DNA from: Acinetobacter brisouii CIP 110357
GTDB taxonomy: Bacteria; Pseudomonadota; Gammaproteobacteria; Pseudomonadales; Moraxellaceae
Length of the DNA stretch: 64,000 bases
Reading direction: 5' to 3'
NCBI RefSeq assembly: GCF_000488275.1
Contig: NZ_KI530762.1
Location: 2,140,971-2,204,970, forward strand
Position numbers and translations under genes: made by a program. The notes under the pieces are model-generated. The model was not told the DNA's origin, ran no database searches, and saw only the letters and a program-made list of their open reading frames with translations. Position 1 is the stretch's first letter; every line of letters starts with the position of its first letter. Positions 36,661 to 47,226 of this stretch are shown here, piece after piece.

Positions 36661-39570
36661 CTAAACGAGAATATCTCGTTTACCATTTGCCCCCATTGAG
36701 CTGACGATCCCATTTTCTTCCATAGTATCAATCAGTCTCGCTGCGCGATTATACCCCAAGCTAAATTTACGCTGTAAAGATGAAGTCGATGCCTTACGCG
36801 TTTCCAATACAAACGCTACTGCCTGATCATACAGTACATCACGGTCAGGACTCGCATCGCCTTCTTCAAAACCACGACTCGTTGATTCTTCATCGTATGG
36901 CGTCAAGATTTCATCAACATAATTTGGTGAAGCACGCTCACGCCATGCGTCACAAATACGGTTGACTTCATCATCACTAATAAATGCGCCATGTACACGT
37001 TCAGGTTCAATTTTACCTGGGCCAAGAAACAGCATATCACCGTGACCCAGCAAGTCTTCTGCACCACCTGCATCTAAAATGGTACGTGAGTCAATTTTAG
37101 AGTTCACGCGTAATGCAACACGGGTTGGGATGTTCGCCTTAATCAGACCTGTAATGACATCTACAGATGGACGCTGTGTTGCAAGTAGTAAGTGAATACC
37201 CGCAGCACGTGATTTTTGCGCCAGACGAGTAATCATTTCTTCCGCTTTTTTACCCACTTGCATAATCATATCGGCAAATTCATCTGCCACAATCACAATC
37301 ATCGGTAAAGGCTGCAAGCGCGGTGCACGCTCTTGTGTTGCTGAATCGCTTGGCTTCCAAGTTGGATCAATCAGGTCTTCCCCGCGCTCCAAAGCTTCTT
37401 CAACCTTACGGTTATAATCGGTAATTTTACGAATTTTGAGGAATGACATCAGTTTATAACGACGTTCCATTTCGTTGACACACCAATTCAAGGCACTGAC
37501 CGCATCTTTCATATCGGTCACTACAGGCGTCAATAAATGCGGAATATCATTATAATTGGCCAGTTCTAATTGTTTCGGGTCGATCAATATAAAGCGTAAC
37601 TGCTCAGGTTTATATTTCAGTAGCATCGACAAAATCATCGAATTGACCGCGACTGATTTACCTGAACCTGTTGTACCTGCAACCAACATATGCGGTGCTT
37701 TGGCAAGGTCGGTCAAAACAGGATTCCCTGAAATATCTTTACCCATTGCCATACTAATCAAGTTATTTGGATCACGATAAGCAGGTGTTTCCAAAAGCTC
37801 AATTAAACGCACCATTTCTCGTGCGCTATTTGGAACCTCGATCCCAATATACGGTTTACCTGGAATCACCTCAACCACACGAACCGAAGCCATTGACATA
37901 GAACGTGCCAAATCCCGTGAAATGTTGGTGACTTTAGAGGCTTTGACACCAGGTGCCAAATCTAGCTCGAATCGGGTGACTACAGGACCTGGCTGTGCTT
38001 CAATCACTTTTGCCTTGACATTAAACTCTTGTAATTTAATTTCCAAAAGTTCGGACAAACGTTCCAGTTGCTCAGCTGTAAAATTAATTTTTTTATTTGG
38101 ATCAACCCGATCAAGTAAGTCTTCACTTGGTAAAGGCGATAAATCACGGCGCTTTTGAGCCACTTGCATGGCGCGCGATAATGGGCGACCTGCCGCATCA
38201 GTTAGAGGTGCATCAAAATCAAAATCGTCTTCTGGCTGAGGTTTGCCTGCTGTTTCATGCCATGCCTCAATAAACTCTTCCTTTGATAAACTAGGCTGTG
38301 TTTCAAGTGTGGTTTTAATTTCAGCTTTTACAAATGCTGATGACTGTGCATAGCTTTCTGCCCGACGTGGCGGTTGTACAGATGGTATATCTGTATCCAT
38401 TGCTAAAAGCTTTTCAATATCGGCAATCTCATCATGCTTAAGTAAATGCTGTACTGTGGTATCAACTGATGCAGGCGTTTCTACCACATCATTGGTTAGA
38501 CTGGTTTTAACAAGCTCATCAAATGCCAGATCATCTTTCCAATCCATTTTTTCATGCAAGTCAACTGGCACATTCGAGTGCGTAACCTGCTGCTGAACGT
38601 ATTGCTGTGTATCGTGAGTTTCTTCGGCAGCTTGCAGTAATGCATCTATTTCTTGCTGTTGTTCATCATTCTTATCTAGTTCCAGAGCGCGCCAAACCTC
38701 ACCTGTTGGCACAATACGATCTTGCTGTTTGGTCAACTGATGCGCCTTTTGCAATGTTTTTTCAAACTCAACATCATTCAGTACAGGACTATTTGCTGCT
38801 TTTTCTGCCTGTTGGTCTTTACCTGCCAAATCATCTAACAAACGCTCTGCAACAGGATCTGCTGTCAGATGCTGTGCTGTCATGATCGGCTGTGCTTCTA
38901 TTTTTTGTTCTGCCGAAGGTGCTTGTGCAACCGTAGTTTTTTTAATTGTTGGCTGTGGCGGGTTAGTGGTTAAATCATAATCTGCTTCACTTTCAGGCAC
39001 ATTACGATAAAACAAATCTTCCAAATATTTTGGTGTTGCTTTTAATGTCGCCCATGTTCGATTCCAGCGCACACCAAAAGCAAACGTAAACAGCATACTC
39101 CATAAAATGATCAGGAAAGCACTTGCACCATAAAGGGTTAGCAATTGTGATAGGCTAGATCCCAGTTCGTAGCCAATAATTCCACCCGAAGCATTATCCA
39201 GTGCATCACTTGGTACTTGCCAAAACATATACAGTAAACTGGCTGTAGTCAGCATGAGGAAAAACTGGGCTGCATAACGAAAAGGACGATCTAGAAAGCT
39301 ATATGGCCACCATACTTGTATAGCTTCCATAAACAGGAAGACAGGCAACAATAAACTTGCCCAGCCTAAAAAACCAAAGAGCAAATCAGCAATCCACGCC
39401 CCTGCTACCCCACTGGCATTTGATACTTGTTGGGTGTCGCTTGAGATATGCATCCAGCCTGGATCAAATGGTGTGTATGTGACTGTCGCTAAAAACAGAT
39501 AAATCCCAAATGAGACCAAAAATAATGTAATGAGTAAGCGCTGTGCATAAGCACTCGACACCGCGGTCAT
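36661..39570 (-). CDS. ftsK: DNA translocase FtsK
   Basis: This 969-residue septal DNA pump clears and unlinks chromosome ends. Four membrane helices lie in the first 170 residues. A long acidic/glutamine-rich linker runs to about 490. The motor domain carries Walker A in VAGTTGSGKSV (about 630-640), FILIDPKQLELA and IVIVADEFADMI. The C-terminal gamma winged helix (last 60 residues, FSLGYNRAARLIDTME) recognises KOPS and activates XerCD. The length is normal for a short-linker FtsK. AGGACAG precedes the ATG. It is divergent from trxB. Confidence 0.95.
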   Translation of the reverse strand: MTAVSSAYAQRLLITLFLVSFGIYLFLATVTYTPFDPGWMHISSDTQQVSNASGVAGAWIADLLFGFLGWASLLLPVFLFMEAIQVWWPYSFLDRPFRYAAQFFLMLTTASLLYMFWQVPSDALDNASGGIIGYELGSSLSQLLTLYGASAFLIILWSMLFTFAFGVRWNRTWATLKATPKYLEDLFYRNVPESEADYDLTTNPPQPTIKKTTVAQAPSAEQKIEAQPIMTAQHLTADPVAERLLDDLAGKDQQAEKAANSPVLNDVEFEKTLQKAHQLTKQQDRIVPTGEVWRALELDKNDEQQQEIDALLQAAEETHDTQQYVQQQVTHSNVPVDLHEKMDWKDDLAFDELVKTSLTNDVVETPASVDTTVQHLLKHDEIADIEKLLAMDTDIPSVQPPRRAESYAQSSAFVKAEIKTTLETQPSLSKEEFIEAWHETAGKPQPEDDFDFDAPLTDAAGRPLSRAMQVAQKRRDLSPLPSEDLLDRVDPNKKINFTAEQLERLSELLEIKLQEFNVKAKVIEAQPGPVVTRFELDLAPGVKASKVTNISRDLARSMSMASVRVVEVIPGKPYIGIEVPNSAREMVRLIELLETPAYRDPNNLISMAMGKDISGNPVLTDLAKAPHMLVAGTTGSGKSVAVNSMILSMLLKYKPEQLRFILIDPKQLELANYNDIPHLLTPVVTDMKDAVSALNWCVNEMERRYKLMSFLKIRKITDYNRKVEEALERGEDLIDPTWKPSDSATQERAPRLQPLPMIVIVADEFADMIMQVGKKAEEMITRLAQKSRAAGIHLLLATQRPSVDVITGLIKANIPTRVALRVNSKIDSRTILDAGGAEDLLGHGDMLFLGPGKIEPERVHGAFISDDEVNRICDAWRERASPNYVDEILTPYDEESTSRGFEEGDASPDRDVLYDQAVAFVLETRKASTSSLQRKFSLGYNRAARLIDTMEENGIVSSMGANGKRDILV

Positions 39571-39728
39571 ATACTGTCCTGTATCAGAAAAATCATAGCC
39601 AGTTGAAAATCAGCAATAAACTTTTTTTCAATTCATAAATATCTGTATTATGCACTTGTTTAGCAAAAAAAGATGCAACGTAATACAGCATGTTTGTAGT
39701 CTTCTATATAGCTCAAATCGATTTAGAT

Positions 39729-39751
39729 GATCAATATTATCGACATTGATC
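39729..39751. promoter_or_regulatory. inverted repeat in the ftsK-trxB intergenic region
   Basis: GATCAAT (39729-39735) and ATTGATC (39745-39751) form a perfect 7-bp inverted repeat with a 9-bp spacer. They lie 68 bp upstream of the trxB ATG in a 248-bp divergent promoter region. The size and spacing suit a dimeric regulator. Confidence 0.45.
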
Positions 39752-39782
39752 GAACACACAATAACAGCACTTTCACGTATAA

Positions 39783-40769
<987 letters not shown>

Positions 40770-40785
40770 TTTTAACTGATGAATT

Positions 40786-40813
40786 AAAAAGCCGTAGTCA
40801 TACGGCTTTTTTT
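40786..40813 (+). terminator. terminator of trxB
   Basis: GCCGTA (40791-40796) and TACGGC (40801-40806) surround GTCA, with A5 before and T7 after. Read-through or a new promoter before 40858 is needed for aat. Confidence 0.88.
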
Positions 40814-40857
40814 ATGTCAGTGTTTTTTTAAGTGCCTTTGAAACTCATGAATACGAT

Positions 40858-41598
40858 ATGCAACAACAACTTCCAGCTTCAAAATACATTTTCCCAAGCC
40901 CTTGTGAACAAGATCCCGATGGTCATGGCTTGATTTGTATTGGGGCTGACCTCAGCCCATCAACACTATATGAAGCTTATAGTCATGGGTTATTTCCCTG
41001 GTTTAATGAAGATGATCCAATTTGCTGGTGGAGCCCTGAACCTCGCTGCATTATTCGACCAGAAGACTATCATCCGAGTAAGTCCTTATTGCGCAATATG
41101 AAAAAGCACGATTATAAGATCACAATCAATCATGCTTTTGAACAAGTGATTCGACGTTGCTCCTTACCTCGCCAATATGCCAATGAAACATGGATTAGTG
41201 AGGATATTATTCAAGGCTACTGCGAAATGTTTGATGCAGGTTATGGCTATAGCATTGAAGTATGGACAGCTGAACAACAATTGGTCGGCGGTTTATATGG
41301 TATACATATTGGGCACGGTTGTTTTGGTGAATCCATGTTTAGCCAGGCGACTGATGTTTCTAAAATGGCTTTTTTTGCGCTCATGCTCATCGGACGCGAA
41401 CAGAACCTGCCATGGATTGACTGTCAATTGGTTAATGATCACTTGATTAGTTTAGGCGCGAGTACACTTTCTCGCCAAGACTACTTAAAATCGTTACAAG
41501 ATGTTATAAAACAGCCTAATATCGATTGGAAAAGTTATCAAGACAGTGTATTTTCATCTAGAGAGGTTGCTGTAAATCAACAATTATTAAAGAAATAA
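40858..41598 (+). CDS. aat: leucyl/phenylalanyl-tRNA--protein transferase
   Basis: This 246-residue GNAT-like enzyme moves leucine or phenylalanine from tRNA to N-terminal Lys or Arg of proteins, marking them for ClpS/ClpAP. Signatures are [21 protein letters not shown] (region), [17 protein letters not shown] and the conserved [16 protein letters not shown]. The SD is weak. It is followed after 24 nt by bpt, the second transferase of the bacterial N-degron pathway, a pairing conserved in many gammaproteobacteria. Confidence 0.96.
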   Translation: MQQQLPASKYIFPSPCEQDPDGHGLICIGADLSPSTLYEAYSHGLFPWFNEDDPICWWSPEPRCIIRPEDYHPSKSLLRNMKKHDYKITINHAFEQVIRRCSLPRQYANETWISEDIIQGYCEMFDAGYGYSIEVWTAEQQLVGGLYGIHIGHGCFGESMFSQATDVSKMAFFALMLIGREQNLPWIDCQLVNDHLISLGASTLSRQDYLKSLQDVIKQPNIDWKSYQDSVFSSREVAVNQQLLKK

Positions 41599-41600
41599 CT

Positions 41601-41621
41601 ATGTTCAGGAGGGACGCCTGA
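41601..41621 (+). other. six-codon ORF overlapping the bpt Shine-Dalgarno
   Basis: ATG TTC AGG AGG GAC GCC TGA lies in the aat-bpt gap. Its AGG AGG codons form the SD of bpt. TCAGG (41605-41609) and CCTGA (41617-41621) can form a short hairpin that partly hides the SD. This may be coincidence: the purine-rich SD makes tandem AGG inevitable in this frame. Confidence 0.25.
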
Positions 41622-41622
41622 T

Positions 41623-42435
41623 ATGAATTCGTACCATCCAAAGTCACCTTTAAATGAACTACAATATTATATTACACCGCCACATGACTGTAGTTATCTG
41701 GATCACAAATCTGCACGCATGGTATTTTTAGACCCAGCGCAGCGCATTGATGTCGTAACATTATCAGAATTATCACGTTCAGGTTTTCGGCGTAGCGGTG
41801 ATTTTGTCTATCGTCCCGAATGCCATTTATGTCGGCAATGCTTATCTTGTCGCATTCCTGTGAATGATTTCGTCATGAATAGCGCTCAAAAAAAAGCATG
41901 GAAGCACAATCAAGATCTGCACCTACGCATTGTACGTACCGAAAATGCAACATCCATTCATTACGATCTGTACGAACGCTACATTAACTTACGCCACCAC
42001 GATGGTGACATGTTTCCAGCGAGTATTGATCAGTTCGACAAATTTCTGATGCATAGTTGTACTGACAGCTTTTTTTTGGAACTTTGGCAAGACCAGCAAC
42101 TGATGTGTGTCTCAACATGCGATATGCTCGATGATGGTCTATCGGCAGTGTATACCTTTTTCGAACCTGAAGAGCATCGTCGGTCTCTTGGAGTCTTCGC
42201 CATTTTAAAACAGATCGAATACGCCAAAGCGCTAAATCTGGATTACGTTTATTTAGGTTATTGGGTTCCTCACTCGAAAAAAATGAACTACAAATCCCAG
42301 TACATTCCTTTTGAGGTTCTGATTGATGGACAATGGCGACGTTTAAATAGACAGCTCAGCGATCAGGAGATCCAGAGTTTAGGCACATCCTTAATGACCA
42401 CGCTGTCTTCGGACTGGAATCGGGTAATTAAATAG
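41623..42435 (+). CDS. bpt: aspartate/glutamate leucyltransferase
   Basis: This 270-residue member of the arginyltransferase family has an N-terminal domain with the Cys-rich YRPECHLCRQCLSCRIPV motif and a C-terminal GNAT-like domain (LGYWVPHSKKMNYKSQYIPF). Bacterial Bpt proteins attach leucine to N-terminal Asp or Glu, feeding the same ClpS pathway as Aat. AGGAGG lies 10 nt upstream of the ATG. It ends 8 nt inside the convergent rimI gene. Confidence 0.92.
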   Translation: MNSYHPKSPLNELQYYITPPHDCSYLDHKSARMVFLDPAQRIDVVTLSELSRSGFRRSGDFVYRPECHLCRQCLSCRIPVNDFVMNSAQKKAWKHNQDLHLRIVRTENATSIHYDLYERYINLRHHDGDMFPASIDQFDKFLMHSCTDSFFLELWQDQQLMCVSTCDMLDDGLSAVYTFFEPEEHRRSLGVFAILKQIEYAKALNLDYVYLGYWVPHSKKMNYKSQYIPFEVLIDGQWRRLNRQLSDQEIQSLGTSLMTTLSSDWNRVIK

Positions 42436-42904
42436 AAAATAGCTTTGCAAAATCATCAGTGCAGCTTTTCACCATGATGATTGCGTGTTCACGCCCACCA
42501 CCAGCAAGCGGATAATAATTTTTACGTAGATCAATTTGATGAAAGCCTGATTTTTCATACAGTTTGATTGCTGCAATATTACTTTCACGCACTTCAAGAA
42601 AAATTTGTATAGGGTTATTGCGCAATTGCTCAATTGAATAACTCAATAACTCAAACCCTAGACCCTGCCCTTGCATTTTCGGGTCAATCGCCATCAACAA
42701 CAAATTTGCTTCATCAAGAACAGGTTGTAAAATACAAAAACCGACAACCTTACCTTGCTGCTCAATGACTGTAGATTGATAGTTTTCAAGTGCTTCCTGA
42801 AACTGCTTTTCTGACCATGGATGGCTTTGCACAGCCACTTCAATTTGGTAAACCTGTGCAATATCAGCAGGCTGCATTAAACGCATCATTCTAGAAAAAC
42901 TCAT
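42428..42904 (-). CDS. rimI: ribosomal protein S18-alanine N-acetyltransferase
   Basis: This 158-residue GNAT enzyme has the acetyl-CoA loop MQGQGLGFELL (Q/R-x-x-G-x-G), the EVRESNIAAIKLYEKSGF motif typical of RimI, and the C-terminal REHAIIM strand. It acetylates the N-terminus of ribosomal protein S18. The start is uncertain: no SD is seen at 42904, and internal ATGs six and seven codons later are also possible. The 3' end overlaps bpt by 8 nt. Confidence 0.85.
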   Translation of the reverse strand: MSFSRMMRLMQPADIAQVYQIEVAVQSHPWSEKQFQEALENYQSTVIEQQGKVVGFCILQPVLDEANLLLMAIDPKMQGQGLGFELLSYSIEQLRNNPIQIFLEVRESNIAAIKLYEKSGFHQIDLRKNYYPLAGGGREHAIIMVKSCTDDFAKLFSI

Positions 42905-42947
42905 CGATTTTTTTGAATTATACGCGACTCATAAAACCTACAGGCAT

Positions 42948-42976
42948 AAAAAAACGCTCCAAAGGAGCGTTTTTTT
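42948..42976 (-). terminator. terminator of the str operon after tuf
   Basis: CGCTCC (42955-42960) and GGAGCG (42964-42969) surround AAA, with A7 before and T7 after. It lies directly downstream of the tuf stop on the minus strand. Confidence 0.92.
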
Positions 42977-42988
42977 ACTTTTCAGTGA

Positions 42989-44179
42989 TTATGCAGTTAC
43001 TTTCGCAACAACACCAGCACCTACAGTACGACCACCTTCACGGATCGCGAAGCGTAAACCAGCGTCCATTGCGATTGGGTGGATCAATTCTACTGACATT
43101 TCTACGTTGTCACCAGGCATAACCATTTCAACGCCTTCTTTAAGAGAGATAGCGCCAGTTACGTCAGTTGTACGGAAGTAGAACTGTGGACGGTAACCGT
43201 TTAGGAATGGAGTGTGACGACCACCTTCGTCTTTAGAAAGTACGTATACTTCTGCGTCGAATTTAGTGTGTGGCTTGATTGTACCTGGTTTAGCAAGTAC
43301 TTGACCACGTTGTACGTCTTCACGTTTAGTACCACGTAGAAGAACACCACAGTTCTCGCCCGCACGACCTTCGTCTAGAAGTTTACGGAACATTTCTACG
43401 CCAGTTACAGTTGTTTTAACTGTATCTTTAATACCAACGATTTCTACTTCTTCGCCTACTTTAACGATACCAGACTCAACACGGCCTGTTACTACAGTAC
43501 CACGACCAGAAATTGAGAATACGTCTTCGATTGGCATCAAGAATGCTTTGTCGATAGCACGTTCTGGTTCTGGGATGTAAGAGTCAAGTGCTGCAACTAG
43601 ATCAAGAACTGATTGCTCGCCGTAAGGACCAGCTTCACCGTTAAGAGCAGCAAGCGCTGAACCACGGATTACAGGAGTGTCATCACCAGGGAAGTTATAA
43701 GCAGAAAGAAGTTCACGAACTTCCATTTCTACCAATTCAAGTAATTCTTCGTCATCTACAAGGTCGCATTTGTTCAAGAATACGATGATGTAAGGTACAC
43801 CTACCTGACGAGAAAGAAGGATGTGTTCACGAGTTTGTGGCATTGGACCATCAGTCGCTGCACATACAAGGATCGCACCGTCCATCTGAGCAGCACCAGT
43901 AATCATGTTTTTAACATAATCGGCGTGTCCTGGGCAGTCAACGTGCGCGTAGTGACGAATTGGAGAATCGTATTCTACGTGTGAAGTATTAATTGTAATA
44001 CCACGTGCTTTTTCTTCTGGAGCTGAGTCGATTTGCGAGTAATCTTTCGCTTCGCCGCCGTAAGTTTTCGCACAGATCGTTGCGATTGCAGCAGTAAGAG
44101 TTGTTTTACCATGGTCAACGTGACCAATTGTGCCCACGTTTACGTGTGGCTTATTACGTTCAAACTTGGCTTTAGCCAT
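42989..44179 (-). CDS. tuf: elongation factor Tu
   Basis: This 396-residue GTPase delivers aminoacyl-tRNA to the ribosome. G1 is [10 protein letters not shown], the switch II region is [12 protein letters not shown], and G4 is [10 protein letters not shown]. Domains 2 and 3 are intact to the final [13 protein letters not shown] 44179 ([16 protein letters not shown]) has AAGGAAG 6 nt upstream. The extension to 44206 crosses an intercistronic hairpin and is rejected. It is the last gene of the str operon; a second tuf elsewhere is usual but cannot be seen here. Confidence 0.98.
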   Translation of the reverse strand: MAKAKFERNKPHVNVGTIGHVDHGKTTLTAAIATICAKTYGGEAKDYSQIDSAPEEKARGITINTSHVEYDSPIRHYAHVDCPGHADYVKNMITGAAQMDGAILVCAATDGPMPQTREHILLSRQVGVPYIIVFLNKCDLVDDEELLELVEMEVRELLSAYNFPGDDTPVIRGSALAALNGEAGPYGEQSVLDLVAALDSYIPEPERAIDKAFLMPIEDVFSISGRGTVVTGRVESGIVKVGEEVEIVGIKDTVKTTVTGVEMFRKLLDEGRAGENCGVLLRGTKREDVQRGQVLAKPGTIKPHTKFDAEVYVLSKDEGGRHTPFLNGYRPQFYFRTTDVTGAISLKEGVEMVMPGDNVEMSVELIHPIAMDAGLRFAIREGGRTVGAGVVAKVTA

Positions 44180-44201
44180 GATGATCTTCCTTTTTAAACT
44201 A

Positions 44202-44224
44202 CTCATGCAGGGTCACTGCATGAG
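44202..44224 (-). other. intercistronic hairpin between fusA and tuf
   Basis: CTCATGCAG (44202-44210) pairs perfectly with CTGCATGAG (44216-44224) around a 5-nt loop. No T run follows on the minus strand. It stands 22 nt before the tuf start and may be a processing or 5'-stabilising element that lets tuf exceed fusA in expression. Confidence 0.6.
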
Positions 44225-44273
44225 CACTTGGTTTTTAACTAAGAATTAGTTTGGGCTTATAGTAATCGAAAGA

Positions 44274-46412
44274 TTACTCGTCGTCACCTTTTTTACCGCC
44301 AGATTGGAATTTAGAAATAATGCCTTCAGCCACGTTACGTGGAGTTTCAGCATATTTAGCAAATTCCATAGAGTAAGTCGCACGACCTTGAGACATAGAA
44401 CGCATTTGAGTTGCATAACCAAACATCTCAGCCAATGGAACTTCAGCACGAATTGCTTTAGTACCACCAGGTAAATCGTCCATACCTTGAACCATACCAC
44501 GACGACGGTTTAAGTCACCCATGATATCGCCCATGTAGTCTTCTGGAGTTTCTACTTCAACTTTCATGATAGGTTCAAGCAAGATAGGATCTGCTTTCAT
44601 GAAACCATCACGGAAGGCATAAGAACCTGCCATTTTGAACGATAATTCGTCAGAGTCGACATCATGGTAAGAACCATCGAATAATGTCGCTTTAATACCC
44701 ACAACAGGGTAACCAGCCAAGACACCATTCTTCATACGTTCTTGAATACCTTTGTCAACTGCACCGAAGAATTCTTTAGGTACAACACCACCAACAACTT
44801 CTTCAACGAATTGGTATTCTTTACCAGCTTCTTCAACGTCAAGCGGTTCAAGGCGGACATATACATGACCGAATTTACCTTTACCACCTGTTTGACGTAC
44901 GAATTTACCTTCTTGTTCAACCGATTTTTTGATCGTTTCACGGTAAGCTACCATTGGTTTACCAATGTTCGCTTCAACACCGAATTCACGTTTCATACGG
45001 TCAACAATAATGTCAAGGTGAAGCTCACCCATACCCGCAATAATGGTTTGACCTGATTCTTCGTCTGTACGAACGCGGAACGATGGATCTTCTTTCGCCA
45101 AACGGCCTAAAGCGATTGACATTTTTTCTTGGTCAGCTTTAGTTTTTGGTTCAACAGCCAATGAAATTACTGGCTCTGGGAATTCCATACGTTCAAGTGT
45201 AATGATGTTTTTCTCATCACACAGTGTATCACCAGTGGTTACGTCTTTAAGACCTACACACGCAGCGATATCACCCGCACGGATTTCGTCAAGATCTTGA
45301 CGTTCGTTTGCGTGCATTTGCACGATACGACCGATACGTTCACGTTTAGATTTAACTGGGTTATATACTGGGTCACCTTGTTTAAGAACACCAGAATAAA
45401 CACGTACGAATGTCAAGTTACCTACGAATTTGTCGTTCATGATTTTGAACGCAAGTGCAGAGAACGGAGCTTCGTCAGATGCTTCACGAGTTGCTTTAGT
45501 TTCAGCTTTATCGTCAAGGATACCTTCGATTGCTTTAACTTCTGTTGGAGATGGCAAGAATTCAATTACAGCATCCAACATACGTTGAACACCTTTGTTT
45601 TTGAACGCAGAACCACAAAGCATTACTTGAATTTCAGAAGCCAATGTACGGGCACGTAAACCTGCGATGATGTCTTCTTTAGAAAGATCACCTTCTTCTA
45701 GGTATTTGTCCATCAACTCTTCAGAAGCTTCAGCTGCTGCTTCAACCATGTTAGTACGCCATTCGTTAGCAGTATCAACTAGGTCAGCAGGGATCTCGCC
45801 GTATTCAAACTTCATACCTTGAGATGCTTCATCCCAAATGATCGCTTTCATTTCGATCAGGTCAACAACACCTGCGAAAGTATCTTCTGCACCGATTGGC
45901 ACAACGATAGGCACAGGGTTCGCGCCAAGGCGAGTTTTCATTTGCTCAACAACACGGAAGAAGTTTGCACCAGTACGGTCCATCTTGTTCACGAATGCCA
46001 AACGAGGTACTTGGTATTTGTTTGCTTGACGCCATACAGTTTCAGACTGAGGCTGTACACCACCTACCGCACAGTAAACCATGCACGCACCGTCAAGAAC
46101 ACGCATAGAACGTTCAACTTCGATGGTGAAGTCTACGTGTCCCGGGGTGTCAATTACGTTGATACGGTGTTGTTGGAATTGGTTAGCCATACCAGACCAG
46201 AAACAAGTTGTTGCAGCAGAAGTAATGGTAATACCACGTTCTTGCTCTTGTTCCATCCAGTCCATTGTAGCTGCACCATCATGTACCTCACCAATTTTGT
46301 GAGAAACACCTGTGTAGTACAAAATACGTTCTGTAGTAGTTGTTTTACCTGCGTCAATGTGCGCAGAAATACCGATGTTACGGTAACGAGAAATCGGAGT
46401 TTGACGAGCCAT
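44274..46412 (-). CDS. fusA: elongation factor G
   Basis: This 712-residue translocation GTPase has G1 [12 protein letters not shown], switch [17 protein letters not shown]4 [12 protein letters not shown], domain [17 protein letters not shown] and domain [20 protein letters not shown] 46412 ([14 protein letters not shown]) matches the family start. An ATG four codons upstream (46424) has AGGA immediately before it, so initiation could occur at either. The gene is preceded by a long 183-nt spacer with a possible leader ORF. Confidence 0.97.
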   Translation of the reverse strand: MARQTPISRYRNIGISAHIDAGKTTTTERILYYTGVSHKIGEVHDGAATMDWMEQEQERGITITSAATTCFWSGMANQFQQHRINVIDTPGHVDFTIEVERSMRVLDGACMVYCAVGGVQPQSETVWRQANKYQVPRLAFVNKMDRTGANFFRVVEQMKTRLGANPVPIVVPIGAEDTFAGVVDLIEMKAIIWDEASQGMKFEYGEIPADLVDTANEWRTNMVEAAAEASEELMDKYLEEGDLSKEDIIAGLRARTLASEIQVMLCGSAFKNKGVQRMLDAVIEFLPSPTEVKAIEGILDDKAETKATREASDEAPFSALAFKIMNDKFVGNLTFVRVYSGVLKQGDPVYNPVKSKRERIGRIVQMHANERQDLDEIRAGDIAACVGLKDVTTGDTLCDEKNIITLERMEFPEPVISLAVEPKTKADQEKMSIALGRLAKEDPSFRVRTDEESGQTIIAGMGELHLDIIVDRMKREFGVEANIGKPMVAYRETIKKSVEQEGKFVRQTGGKGKFGHVYVRLEPLDVEEAGKEYQFVEEVVGGVVPKEFFGAVDKGIQERMKNGVLAGYPVVGIKATLFDGSYHDVDSDELSFKMAGSYAFRDGFMKADPILLEPIMKVEVETPEDYMGDIMGDLNRRRGMVQGMDDLPGGTKAIRAEVPLAEMFGYATQMRSMSQGRATYSMEFAKYAETPRNVAEGIISKFQSGGKKGDDE

Positions 46413-46449
46413 GATGTCTGACATTCCTAAATGTGATCTTTAAAACAGG

Positions 46450-46473
46450 ACGCACCAATAAAAATTGATGCGT
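46450..46473 (-). promoter_or_regulatory. hairpin between leader ORF and fusA, alternative to leader pairing
   Basis: In transcript sense ACGCATCAAT pairs with ATTGGTGCGT around TTTT (10 bp, one U-G wobble), followed by CCTGTTTTAAAG. Its left arm contains part of GTACGCAT (46468-46475), which can instead pair with the start region of the leader ORF (46554-46561). Confidence 0.5.
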
Positions 46474-46498
46474 ACGAATACTCAAACTGTTGGGCAAC

Positions 46499-46561
46499 TT
46501 AAATACCCGCGAAAGCTCCACTTTGGTAGAGAGCCACGTTAAATCGAGCTGCGGTACGCAT
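46499..46561 (-). CDS. putative 20-residue leader peptide between rpsG and fusA
   Basis: This is a short ORF, MRTAARFNVALYQSGAFAGI, with an excellent Shine-Dalgarno (AGGAG, 7 nt before ATG) inside the rpsG-fusA spacer. The SD/start segment GAATACTCA (46561-46569) is complementary to TGAGTATTC downstream of the stop (46476-46484). ATGCGTAC at the start codon is complementary to GTACGCAT (46468-46475). These pairings exclude each other and the hairpin at 46450-46473. The layout resembles translation-coupled attenuation upstream of fusA. No experimental parallel is known to me. Confidence 0.4.
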   Translation of the reverse strand: MRTAARFNVALYQSGAFAGI

Positions 46562-46595
46562 GAGTATTCTCCTGATAAGGGACTGTCTTAACCGC

Positions 46596-47066
46596 TTAGA
46601 AACGGTAATGAGAGAAGGCTTTGTTAGCTTCAGCCATACGGTGCACGTCTTCACGTTTTTTGATCGCAGCACCTTTGCCTTCAGCTGCATCAAGCAACTC
46701 GCCAGCAAGACGTAAAGCCATAGTTTTTTCAGAACGCTTAGCAGCAGCATCTACTAACCAACGCATAGCCAAGGCAGTACGACGGGATGGGCGCACTTCC
46801 ATAGGTACTTGATAAGTAGCACCACCCACACGGCGTGCTTTTACTTCGACCATAGGACGAACTTTTTCAAGCGTAGCTTCAAAGAATTCAACTGGGTCTA
46901 CTTTGTTTTTTTCTTGAACGCGGTCTAAAGCACCGTAAACGATACTTTCTGCAATCGATTTTTTACCATCTTGCATAACGTGGTTCATGAATTTAGCGAT
47001 TGTTTGGCTACTGAATTTCGGATCCGGAAGGATTTCACGAGCAGCGACTACGCGACGTCTTGGCAT
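46596..47066 (-). CDS. rpsG: 30S ribosomal protein S7
   Basis: This 156-residue protein nucleates assembly of the 30S head and in E. coli represses the str operon. It starts [18 protein letters not shown] and carries [16 protein letters not shown] and [19 protein letters not shown] 47066 has AGGTG 7 nt upstream; the extension to 47129 runs through the structured spacer and is rejected. A 160-nt spacer separates it from rpsL. Confidence 0.98.
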   Translation of the reverse strand: MPRRRVVAAREILPDPKFSSQTIAKFMNHVMQDGKKSIAESIVYGALDRVQEKNKVDPVEFFEATLEKVRPMVEVKARRVGGATYQVPMEVRPSRRTALAMRWLVDAAAKRSEKTMALRLAGELLDAAEGKGAAIKKREDVHRMAEANKAFSHYRF

Positions 47067-47226
47067 TTTAATACACCTAATAATATGACACTTCAGGGTG
47101 ATCCAGCAGTGTGTGCAAGTGTCATGCACGCTTCGCTGGCCTTACTATACGTCGCTTGAATTACAAATCTATGAAGAATTCAAACAAGCGAAACGCTAAA
47201 GGATTTTTTGGTCTTAACGACTAAGA
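47067..47226 (-). promoter_or_regulatory. structured rpsL-rpsG spacer, possible S7 autoregulatory site
   Basis: The spacer holds a 9-bp stem, ATGACACTT (47085-47093 on the plus strand) with AAGTGTCAT (47117-47125). It also has a second inverted repeat TTGAATT/AATTCAA nearer rpsL. In E. coli S7 binds the rpsL-rpsG intercistronic RNA and represses translation. Position and structure make an equivalent site likely, but the binding motif was not matched base by base. Confidence 0.45.

Noticed and set aside
45819-46421. 200-codon open frame on the plus strand, antisense to fusA
   Set aside because: It mirrors the codon pattern of the highly biased fusA gene, has no SD or family resemblance, and its protein is Cys/Thr/Phe-rich in the way antisense frames of such genes are.
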